A stretch of DNA of 7,379 bases from Dehalococcoidia bacterium (GCA_003562555.1 PWUO01000046.1:1-7379), one strand, 5' to 3'. Numbered from the stretch's first letter, positions 1 through 5,459 are shown. Numbers and translations are program-made. The notes: generated by a model not told the origin, from the sequence alone.

Positions 1-2
1 AA

Positions 3-605
3 GGCCCTAAAGCAGGTGGTCACCTTGGCTTTAAAAACAACCAGATCGATGATGCGCACTATGCATTGGAAGAACTTGTTCCTGAGGTAGTAAGGGAGGT
101 AAAAGTATTTGAAGATCAATATCAGGTGGAGATCCCCGTGATTGCCGCCGGAGGTATCTATTCCGGGACAGATATATACAACATCATTCAAAAGGGTGCC
201 AAGGGGGTGCAGATAGGTACCCGTTTTGTGACCACGGAAGAATGTGATGCATCCATGGGCTTTAAGCAATCCTATATCGATGCCACTGAAAAGGATATTG
301 ATATTATTCAAAGTCCTGTGGGCATGCCCGGACGCGCAGTAAATAACAGCTTTATCGAGAAAATAAAACAAGGGCTGAAACGACCTATCAAATGTCCATT
401 CCATTGCATTCGGACGTGCGACGTGTCGAGCAGCCCCTATTGCATAGTTAGTGCGCTCTACAATGCGTATAAAGGCAACATGAAAAACGGGTATGCCTTT
501 GCAGGCACCAATGCCTACCTGGCCACAAAGATCACCACTGTAAAAGAAATCTTCCAGGAACTGGCAGATGACTTTCAGGCCAAAATAAATACTACCTTAA
601 AATAA
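3..605 (+). CDS. Nitronate monooxygenase-type FMN flavoprotein (5' truncated)
   Basis: The reading frame is open from the window edge and gives 200 residues; the family is usually 310-360, so the N-terminal third lies outside. The first residues read GPKAGGHLGF, the active-site His motif of nitronate monooxygenase / 2-nitropropane dioxygenase. Further on come IAAGGIYSGTDI and GAKGVQIGTRFVTTEEC, the glycine-rich strands that bind the FMN phosphate in this TIM-barrel family. The known family reaction is oxidation of alkyl nitronates, but many members have no proven substrate, and some relatives are enoyl-ACP reductases (FabK-like). The C-terminal part has four closely spaced cysteines (codons at 393, 405, 417 and 441), a feature I recall from members in anaerobes and not from the classical fungal or Pseudomonas enzymes. 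The gene ends 279 nt before the DUF134 gene and is probably a separate unit. Family confident, substrate unknown. Confidence 0.9.
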   Translation, partial: GPKAGGHLGFKNNQIDDAHYALEELVPEVVREVKVFEDQYQVEIPVIAAGGIYSGTDIYNIIQKGAKGVQIGTRFVTTEECDASMGFKQSYIDATEKDIDIIQSPVGMPGRAVNNSFIEKIKQGLKRPIKCPFHCIRTCDVSSSPYCIVSALYNAYKGNMKNGYAFAGTNAYLATKITTVKEIFQELADDFQAKINTTLK

Positions 606-649
606 TATGGTCTGCCCCTGCTGGTTTTTTACACCCCACATTTTATAGC

Positions 650-695
650 TGGGGCTGAATCCTTCCACGATTGCCTTTTGATAAGATCAGCCCCA
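650..695. terminator. 9-bp perfect inverted repeat after the flavoprotein gene
   Basis: TGGGGCTGA (650-658) pairs perfectly with TCAGCCCCA (687-695) across a 28-nt loop. An alternative pairing exists: CCCCA at 634-638 can pair with TGGGG at 650-654. The position, 45 nt after the stop of the flavoprotein gene, suits a terminator or 3'-end stabilising hairpin. No clean U-run follows, so rho-independent termination is not certain. Confidence 0.35.
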
Positions 696-778
696 AACTT
701 TGGTGAGTTTTGTACCCATTATGTGTCTGTTTTGTCCGTAAGTGGCAGGGTTGGTTTGCTTCGTTTCAGCTTCCCAGC

Positions 779-803
779 AAACATGACAGAACCTGACATG
801 TTT
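779..803. promoter_or_regulatory. 25-bp imperfect palindrome, candidate operator
   Basis: The left arm AAACATGACAG and right arm CTGACATGTTT form a palindrome with 10 of 12 positions paired around one central base. It lies about 80 bp upstream of the DUF134 start and 25 bp upstream of the predicted -33 box. It shares the AACAT/ATGTT core with the palindrome at 844-869, which suggests that one protein could bind both. This is an inference from symmetry and position only. Confidence 0.4.
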
Positions 804-827
804 TAATTTCATTATTTGGTGTAATTT

Positions 828-859
828 TTTGGTTAGTGAGCATATGTTCATTATATTTG
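828..859 (+). promoter_or_regulatory. Bacteroidetes-type promoter for the DUF134 gene
   Basis: TTTG at 828-831 is followed after 20 nt by TATATTTG at 852-859, a full match to the known Bacteroidetes -7 consensus TAnnTTTG with a -33 TTTG box. Transcription would begin near 866, leaving a leader of roughly 20 nt before the ATG at 885. I saw no equally good promoter before the later genes of the cluster, so this one may drive the whole operon. Confidence 0.6.
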
Positions 860-869
860 TAGTGAACAT
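844..869. promoter_or_regulatory. 26-bp palindrome enclosing the -7 box, candidate operator
   Basis: ATGTTCA (844-850) and TGAACAT (863-869) are perfect inverted arms with 12 nt between them; 10 of 13 positions pair over the full 26 bp. The -7 element TATATTTG sits exactly between the arms, so a dimeric protein bound here would cover the promoter. Autoregulation by the HTH protein encoded directly downstream is the simplest reading, but it is inferred. Confidence 0.5.
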
Positions 870-884
870 TTGACCATTAATAAT

Positions 885-1472
885 ATGTCTCCAAGAAAAA
901 CCATCCTCAGAAGAGTATCCTCTCCCCCGCCTGTCAAAGGCTTCAAGCCGTTTGGAGGGAAGCGTCAGGGCGTAAACACCGAGGGTATTGTCTTGACCTT
1001 TGAGGAATACGAAGCCCTGCGCTTGTGTGATTATGAAATGCATAATCATCACCAGGCTTCGGTTGTCATGGGGGTGTCGCGTCCCACTTTCACACGGATA
1101 TACTCCAGTGCACGGCAAAAAATAGCCAGGGCTTTTGTGGAAGGGAGAAAGATATCCATTGAGGGAGGGAAAATATATTTCGACAGCGACTGGCATGTAT
1201 GTGCAGATTGCCGGTGCATTTTCAACAATCCGGAAAAGGACAAGGCAGTGAAGTATTGCCCCTTATGCGGGAGTAAATCTGTAGAAACCTTTTCTTTGGA
1301 TGAAAAAACGGACGAAGACAGCCTGCCACGCTGCCTTGATACGTGTTTTTGCCCTGCGTGTGGCTACGAACAGCCCCACCGGCGCGGACATCCCTGCAAC
1401 CAGGAAGTATGTCCTGAATGCGACTCAACAATGAAACGAGCCAGACCGGATCAGTGCCGCACAAAGAAATGA
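885..1472 (+). CDS. DUF134 (UPF0251) DNA-binding protein with Cys-rich C-terminal modules
   Basis: This 195-residue protein starts at ATG 885, because MSPRKTILRRV matches the usual N-terminus of the family; an in-frame TTG at 870 would overlap the palindrome. Residues 1-100 are DUF134: the stretch LTFEEYEALRLCDYE (37-51) is characteristic and is followed by a helix-turn-helix (about 55-80, QASVVMGVSRPTFTRIYSSAR) like that of sigma-factor region 4. Two Cys-rich modules follow. The first has C106, C109, C125 and C128, a zinc-ribbon spacing. The second has C150, C154, C156, C159, C171, C176, C179 and C191, including the CPxCGYExPHxRGxPC signature found in several proteins of anaerobes. The likely role is a transcription factor whose metal or redox state affects DNA binding. 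It is the first gene of the cluster. DUF134 has no firmly established target that I know of. Family confident, role inferred. Confidence 0.88.
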   Translation: MSPRKTILRRVSSPPPVKGFKPFGGKRQGVNTEGIVLTFEEYEALRLCDYEMHNHHQASVVMGVSRPTFTRIYSSARQKIARAFVEGRKISIEGGKIYFDSDWHVCADCRCIFNNPEKDKAVKYCPLCGSKSVETFSLDEKTDEDSLPRCLDTCFCPACGYEQPHRRGHPCNQEVCPECDSTMKRARPDQCRTKK

Positions 1473-1531
1473 TGCCCTTAAAGATTTATATGAAACGATC
1501 ATGACAGGATTATGACACAGGGGGATGATTA

Positions 1532-1589
1532 TTGAAGCTCAAAGCTGGAAGCCTCTATCATCAGCAGGCATAAAACAACGAAGCTTCAA
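1532..1589. repeat. 8-bp inverted repeat in the leader of the first NifX-like gene
   Basis: TTGAAGCT (1532-1539) and AGCTTCAA (1582-1589) are perfect inverted arms separated by 42 nt, in the 145-nt gap between the DUF134 gene and the ATG at 1618. The right arm overlaps the 8-bp palindrome GAAGCTTC (1580-1587). It could form an mRNA leader structure or be chance. No promoter is evident in the gap. Confidence 0.25.
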
Positions 1590-1617
1590 GGTACTAAAAA
1601 ACAAAACGCAGGAAATT

Positions 1618-1944
1618 ATGAAAACAGCCATTGCATCAACGGGAAACACACTGGATTCAAAGGTAAACCGGCGTTTCGGTCGCTGTGCCTTTTTTGTGAT
1701 CTATGATGACGAATCCGGTTCCACTGAGTTCATTCCCAACCAACACAAGGACGATGAGGAGGGTGCAGGCCCTGCCGCTGTGCAGCTGGTCACCTCCAGA
1801 GATGCCGGTCAGATCGTATCCGGGGAGTTTGGCATAAAAATAAAGCCCCTGCTCGACAGCCAGCGTATACGTATGATTGTTGTGCAGGAGGCGGACAAAG
1901 ACATCGGTGAAATCATCGAATTGTTAAACCATAAAAAACAGTAG
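1618..1944 (+). CDS. NifX/NifB-clan (MTH1175/ORP-like) cofactor-binding protein, first copy
   Basis: The 108-residue protein belongs to the dinitrogenase iron-molybdenum cofactor biosynthesis family. MKTAIASTGNTLDSKVNRRFGRC (1-23) is the family's first strand plus the 'FGR' cofactor-loop segment, and GPAAVQLVTSRDAGQIVSGEFG in the middle is the typical second half. I chose ATG 1618 because it has AGGA about 6 nt upstream and because homologues begin with MKxAI; upstream ATGs such as 1525 would add an unrelated 31-residue tail. Family members (NifX, NafY, the orange protein ORP) bind Mo- or Fe-containing metal-sulfur clusters in the RNase H-like fold. No nitrogenase genes are present, so a nitrogenase role is not supported. 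It lies 2 nt before the DUF5320-like gene, which indicates co-translation. C23 follows FGR, where many homologues have Ala, and might contact metal. The cluster it carries is unknown. Confidence 0.85.
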   Translation: MKTAIASTGNTLDSKVNRRFGRCAFFVIYDDESGSTEFIPNQHKDDEEGAGPAAVQLVTSRDAGQIVSGEFGIKIKPLLDSQRIRMIVVQEADKDIGEIIELLNHKKQ

Positions 1945-1946
1945 TG

Positions 1947-2129
1947 ATGCCGCGATTAGACAAAACAGGTCCCGAGGGACAGGGTCCGCTCTCCGGCAGG
2001 GGGCTGGGACGATGCAGTAAAACTGCCGACAAAGAAAAAATGGAACAGCTCGGACGGGGCATGGCCCTGCGACGCCAGTCGGGAGGCGGCAAAGGTCAGG
2101 GGAAGCGATTCCGGGATGGAAACAAGTGA
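1947..2129 (+). CDS. Small DUF5320-like Gly/Arg-rich protein
   Basis: The 60-residue protein begins MPRLDKTGPEGQGPLSGRGLGRC, which is the hallmark N-terminus of DUF5320-like proteins (MPRxDxTGPxGxGPxTGRGxGxC). ATG 1947 lies 2 nt after the preceding stop; the overlapping GTG at 1944 would add one residue only. The rest is basic and glycine-rich, with no hydrophobic core, and the protein has a single Cys at 23. Such proteins are often encoded beside NifX-like proteins and ferredoxin-MinD ATPases in anaerobes, but I know of no proven function. It might be a disordered partner or scaffold of the neighbouring NifX-like protein; that is conjecture. The C-terminus lacks the coiled-coil tail found in longer members. 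Confidence 0.78.
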   Translation: MPRLDKTGPEGQGPLSGRGLGRCSKTADKEKMEQLGRGMALRRQSGGGKGQGKRFRDGNK

Positions 2130-2147
2130 AGAGTCGTCAATCAAGAC

Positions 2148-2182
2148 AACCCGCGGTAACGCAGCACCGGGTTTTTAACCCG
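2148..2182 (+). promoter_or_regulatory. Alternative hairpins between the DUF5320-like and second NifX-like genes
   Basis: AACCCG (2148-2153), CGGGTT (2168-2173) and AACCCG (2177-2182) mean that the middle segment can pair with either flank, with a 14-nt or a 3-nt loop. A small inner stem GCGgtaaCGC (2152-2161) fits inside the first option. The 121-nt gap also holds the 8-bp palindrome GAGCGCTC (2200-2207). The arrangement recalls an attenuator or an RNA processing site, but no U-run follows. Confidence 0.3.
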
Positions 2183-2250
2183 TCAAAGTTCATGTTTCGG
2201 AGCGCTCATCTCCTCGGCATTCCTATTAATTCATTTACAAAAAACAAGCT

Positions 2251-2628
2251 ATGCATAAAAAGATTGCTATCCCTGTAGACAAGGGAACCATCAGTGCGCA
2301 TTTCGGGCATTGTGAGCAGTTTGCCATCCTGGAAGTACGTGATGGCAAGATCATCAGCAAGGAATTTATTGAACCGCCGGAGCACAGACCAGGCCTGTAT
2401 CCTGAGTGGATTGCCGGTTTTGGCGTAAGCGACGTGATAGCCAGCGGCATGGGACAGCAAGCGACAGCCCTTTTCAATAAGCACCACATCAATGTCTTTC
2501 TGGGTGCACCATTAAAAGAGCCAGAAATCATCACAGAGGACTTCCTGCGTGGTGACCTCTCTTTAAGTGCCAATCCGTGCAACCACGATGCCCTGCATAA
2601 CTGTCACAGCAAACAGATACATCCATGA
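2251..2628 (+). CDS. NifX/NifB-clan (MTH1175/ORP-like) protein, second copy, with Cys/His tail
   Basis: This is a 125-residue member of the same iron-molybdenum cofactor biosynthesis family. The first strand is MHKKIAIPVD, followed by ISAHFGHCEQF (14-24), the cofactor-loop region with H17, H20 and C21. The second half carries PPEHRPGLYPEWIAGFGV and ASGMGQQATALFN, then VFLGAP, all classic for the MTH1175-like subgroup. The last 16 residues are rich in potential ligands: C110, H112, H116, C118, H119 and H124. Such His/Cys tails are common in this subgroup and probably bind metal. It is only distantly similar to the 1618-1944 protein, so the two are likely to have different jobs, for example carrier and acceptor. 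No Shine-Dalgarno motif is visible, which is normal in Bacteroidetes. Its stop overlaps the next start (ATGA at 2625-2628), so translation is coupled to the ATPase. Confidence 0.87.
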   Translation: MHKKIAIPVDKGTISAHFGHCEQFAILEVRDGKIISKEFIEPPEHRPGLYPEWIAGFGVSDVIASGMGQQATALFNKHHINVFLGAPLKEPEIITEDFLRGDLSLSANPCNHDALHNCHSKQIHP

Positions 2629-3473
2629 CCACAGCCATTGCCAGCGGAAAGGGGGGAACAGGCAAAACGTGGCTGGCCACAAACCTGGCCGCCTGTTTAA
2701 GTCAGTCTGACCCTGTCCTGCTGGTCGACATGGATGTAGAAGAACCCAATGACCACATCTTTATTAAAGGGGATACGGTAAGCACGCGGGATCACCACAG
2801 GATGATCTCCGCATGGATTGAGGAAAAATGCACGGGCTGCGGGGAGTGCTCGCGCACCTGCCAGTTCAACGCAATTATACAGCTTCATGAAACAATCACC
2901 ATCATTGAGCAACTGTGCCATAGTTGTTTTGCCTGTTCCGGGCTTTGTCCTGCAGGCGCTTTGACCATGAAGCCGCATAAAACCGGCACGATCACACACA
3001 AGGTGTGCGGAACCCTTCAATTTATCGAGGGGCGGCTGGATTGTGGAGAAGAGCAATCGGTTCCCCTGATCCACAGTCTGCATCAAATGGCCTGTAACAG
3101 CTATGGCCACATTCCCCTTCACCTGTATGATTGTCCGCCGGGTACTTCCTGTCCGGTCGTGGCAAGCGCGAAAGATGCAGACTATGTGATCCTGGTAACG
3201 GAGCCCACCCCTTTCGGGTTGCATGACATAAAGCTGGCTGTAGAGACCATGCGACTCCTTGAAAAAGATTTTGGCGTGGTCATCAACCGGGATGGAATAG
3301 GAAATAACCAGGTTGAAAGATATTGCCTGGAGCAGGGTATTCACATCCTGGAAAAAATTCCTTATCACAGGCATATTGCAGAGATAAGCGCAGGTGGCGG
3401 GCTCATGCACAATCACCCTCTTGTTGCAGCCAGACTCAAAAACATCATCCATGCAATACCGGAAAAATCTTGA
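2625..3473 (+). CDS. MinD-type P-loop ATPase with inserted 2x[4Fe-4S] ferredoxin domain, copy 1
   Basis: The 282-residue protein is a SIMIBI-class ATPase. The deviant Walker A GKGGTGKT lies at 8-15, VDMDVEEPN (34-42) is the switch I region, and LYDCPPGTSCPVV (167-179) is Walker B with D169. A ferredoxin domain is inserted at about 66-115: cluster 1 uses C69, C72, C75 and C79, and cluster 2 uses C98, C101, C104 and C108. The residue after C79 is Gln, where the first cluster of ferredoxins normally has Pro; cluster 2 has the usual CP. Relatives occur in tandem pairs in archaea and anaerobic bacteria, including the Desulfovibrio ORP locus. The expected role is ATP-dependent, redox-linked maturation or delivery of a metal-sulfur cluster to the adjacent NifX-like proteins in the cytoplasm. 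No membrane segment is present. Its end overlaps the next gene by 23 nt. Confidence 0.9.
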   Translation: MTTAIASGKGGTGKTWLATNLAACLSQSDPVLLVDMDVEEPNDHIFIKGDTVSTRDHHRMISAWIEEKCTGCGECSRTCQFNAIIQLHETITIIEQLCHSCFACSGLCPAGALTMKPHKTGTITHKVCGTLQFIEGRLDCGEEQSVPLIHSLHQMACNSYGHIPLHLYDCPPGTSCPVVASAKDADYVILVTEPTPFGLHDIKLAVETMRLLEKDFGVVINRDGIGNNQVERYCLEQGIHILEKIPYHRHIAEISAGGGLMHNHPLVAARLKNIIHAIPEKS

Positions 3474-4347
3474 AGTCGTCGTCCTCTCGGGAAAAGGCGG
3501 CACCGGAAAAACCTCTCTCTGTGCTTCCTTTGCAGTACTTGCAAAAGATGATGCTGTGGTGGCTGATTGTGACGTGGAGGCCGCCAACATGCATTTACTG
3601 CTGAAACCTGATTTTGCGGAGGCCCACGACTTTTACAGCGGCACCTATGCGGTGGTTGACAGGAAGACCTGCAACCTTTGTGGTTTATGCAGGCGCACAT
3701 GCCGTTTCGGAGCCATATCCATCAGCCAGGAAAGATGTACTATAAGCGCCATGGAGTGTGAAGGTTGCGGATATTGTGCACGCATATGCCCTGCGTCTGC
3801 CATCCGGATGCAACCGGCACACAGTGGCAGGCTATTTGTTTCGCAAAACAGGCTGCACGCACCCATGGTGCATGCCAGGCTAAGCATAGGTGCAGGAAAC
3901 TCAGGCAAGCTGGTGGCCAGGGTCAAAAAAGAGGCAAATGCCATCGCAAAAAAACAAAACAAGCCTTTTATAATCGTAGATGGTCCGCCAGGTATCGGCT
4001 GTCCCGTGATATCATCCCTGGCAGACACTGACCTCGTGGTGTTGGTAGCAGAACCCGCAGCTTCGGGGATTCATGATCTGATGCGCCTCGCTGAGGTCGT
4101 CAGAACCTTTCAGATCCCTATGGCATGCGTGGTCAACAAGTATGACATCAACCAGGAAAAGACCGCTGAGCTGAAGCGTTTTCTTGTACGGCAAGATATA
4201 CCCCACCTGATCGACATCCCTTTTGATGACTCATTCGCCAGGGCCATGGTGGAAGAAAAAACCATGGTAGAGATGCCTTCACCTGCCGAAGAGGCCATAA
4301 AAGAGGCCTGGATTGCCATTCAGGAATACTGTTTAGCCCGAAGTTAA
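3451..4347 (+). CDS. MinD-type P-loop ATPase with inserted 2x[4Fe-4S] ferredoxin domain, copy 2
   Basis: This 298-residue paralogue of the preceding ATPase starts at ATG 3451; an upstream ATG at 3394 would add 19 residues lying deep in the previous gene. Walker A GKGGTGKT is at 15-21 (preceded by G14), VADCDVEAAN at 37-46, and Walker B FIIVDGPPGIGCPVI at 173-187 with D177. The ferredoxin insert spans about 70-120: C74, C77, C80 and C84 for cluster 1, and C103, C106, C109 and C113 for cluster 2. Again cluster 1 lacks the Pro after its last Cys. It is closer to the family consensus than copy 1 (DGPPGIGCP against DCPPGTSCP), and the pair may act as a heterodimer, since MinD-type ATPases dimerise over bound ATP. 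The 23-nt overlap and the absence of a ribosome binding site suggest coupled translation. A function in cluster assembly is inferred. Confidence 0.91.
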   Translation: MQYRKNLEVVVLSGKGGTGKTSLCASFAVLAKDDAVVADCDVEAANMHLLLKPDFAEAHDFYSGTYAVVDRKTCNLCGLCRRTCRFGAISISQERCTISAMECEGCGYCARICPASAIRMQPAHSGRLFVSQNRLHAPMVHARLSIGAGNSGKLVARVKKEANAIAKKQNKPFIIVDGPPGIGCPVISSLADTDLVVLVAEPAASGIHDLMRLAEVVRTFQIPMACVVNKYDINQEKTAELKRFLVRQDIPHLIDIPFDDSFARAMVEEKTMVEMPSPAEEAIKEAWIAIQEYCLARS

Positions 4348-4456
4348 GGGCACAAGATATTGTTACTGTGAAAATTGGATTTCCCGGAGATCAGCAGGTA
4401 TGATGTTTTACACCGTCTGGGATAAACATTACTTATGACATTAAAATAATCTGAAA

Positions 4457-5251
4457 ATGAGTTTATTTGAAAAGATCGAGTTAGCGGATGTAAGGCGCGT
4501 TATTGCCGTGGCATCTGGCAAAGGTGGCGTGGGCAAATCTACCGTGGCGGCCAACCTGGCGGTGGCACTCAGCCGTCAGGGTCTCAGGACCGCCCTTGTT
4601 GATGCCGACATCTTCGGCCCGTCCGTTCCCAAAATGTTTGGACTGGAAGATGCCAAGCCTGAGATGACGGTGGCCGGAGACAAAAACATGATGTTACCCG
4701 TTGAAAGATACGGGGTCAGGATCATGTCGATCGGATTCCTTGTGGACAGCGGCAAGGGATTGATATGGCGCGGTCCCATGGCAGCGAAGGCTATCACACA
4801 GCTCATGGAAGACACCCAGTGGGGAGAAACAGATTACATGATCATTGATTTTCCGCCGGGCACCAGCGACATACAGCTCACTACCGTGCAAAAACTTGTG
4901 CTTACAGGAGTCCTGATCGTTACGACCCCGCAGGAGCTTTCGCTGGCCGACGCAAGGAAAGCGGCATCCATGTTCACCAACCCCGACCTCCAAACACCGA
5001 TCCTGGGAGTAGTGGAGAATATGTCATGGTTCACGCCCGCTGAGCATCCTGATGAAAAATATTATCTCTTCGGCCGGGGTGGCGGCCAAAGGCTGGCCGA
5101 AGAGTTTAACACCCGGCTGCTGGGACAGATACCCCTTGTGGCCGGCATAGGTGAAGCTGCTGATAAAGGTCAGAGCATCTACAACCTTGAGAATATGCCG
5201 TTAATGAAGGCATTTGACAGCATGGTGGGCAGGGTATTGAGTTGTGCTTAG
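4457..5251 (+). CDS. mrp: Mrp/ApbC/NBP35-type ATPase lacking the CxxC motif
   Basis: The 264-residue protein is a typical Mrp ATPase core: GKGGVGKST at 21-29 (Walker A), VDADIFGPSVPKMFG at 48-62, and IIDFPPGTSD at 129-138 (Walker B, with Ser137 where Gly is usual). It has no N-terminal MIP18/DUF59 domain, unlike many Mrp proteins. The expected C-terminal CxxC after VENMSWF (185-192), which holds the bridging [4Fe-4S] cluster in ApbC and NBP35, is replaced by TPAEHPDEKYY; the only cysteine is near the C-terminus. I recall this loop from other Bacteroidetes Mrp proteins, so it is probably lineage-typical. Family members carry Fe-S clusters to target proteins. It lies 109 nt after the ferredoxin ATPases, in the position where Desulfovibrio carries its Mrp-ORP protein. 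It may share their transcript or have its own start. Confidence 0.92.
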   Translation: MSLFEKIELADVRRVIAVASGKGGVGKSTVAANLAVALSRQGLRTALVDADIFGPSVPKMFGLEDAKPEMTVAGDKNMMLPVERYGVRIMSIGFLVDSGKGLIWRGPMAAKAITQLMEDTQWGETDYMIIDFPPGTSDIQLTTVQKLVLTGVLIVTTPQELSLADARKAASMFTNPDLQTPILGVVENMSWFTPAEHPDEKYYLFGRGGGQRLAEEFNTRLLGQIPLVAGIGEAADKGQSIYNLENMPLMKAFDSMVGRVLSCA

Positions 5252-5286
5252 CATGCAAAGAGACCTTTAGTGGCATTGCATGAGAG

Positions 5287-5348
5287 AACGCGGATTGAAG
5301 CGAATGGCCTTCGGCCAGCGCGGATTTTTGCTGCAGGGTTTCCGCGTT
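5287..5348. repeat. Repeat and hairpin cluster downstream of mrp
   Basis: AACGCGGA (5287-5294) is inverted perfectly at 5341-5348 (TCCGCGTT). CGCGGATT occurs twice directly (5289-5296 and 5319-5326), and a tight hairpin TGGCC-ttc-GGCCA (5305-5317) lies between. The second CGCGGATT runs into five Ts (5325-5329), so the small hairpin could serve as the mrp terminator. The set looks like a decayed intergenic repeat. The rest of 5252-5459 shows nothing that I can name. Confidence 0.4.
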
Positions 5349-5459
5349 GGTTTATATATGTGTCGGACCTGTGTTTTTCTCATCATCAGAGAAAAGCATT
5401 ACCACCTTCTGAGAAGTTAGTTCATTAAGGTAATATAAATTCAGCGAAATTCGGAAAGT

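Noticed and set aside
743..759. A possible sigma-54 promoter (TGGC ... TTGC) upstream of the regulator gene, of interest because the Desulfovibrio ORP locus is sigma-54 dependent.
   Set aside because: The GG and GC pairs are separated by 12 nt instead of the required 10, and a good Bacteroidetes promoter lies closer to the gene.
687..1196. A 169-codon minus-strand frame that begins inside the DUF134 gene and runs into its upstream region.
   Set aside because: It overlaps a conserved gene, the promoter and both palindromes, and the translation has no recognisable motif.
1525..1617. A 31-residue N-terminal extension of the first NifX-like protein.
   Set aside because: Family members begin at MKxAI, and ATG 1618 has an AGGA at good spacing; the extension resembles nothing.
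1618..2628. Nitrogenase cofactor assembly (NifX/NifB role).
   Set aside because: No nifHDK, nifEN or radical-SAM NifB is present. The NifX-like domain alone is widespread in non-fixing anaerobes.
2697..3590. A 297-codon open frame on the minus strand.
   Set aside because: It is antisense to two well-supported ferredoxin-ATPase genes, has an unlikely composition, and shows no domain that I recognise.
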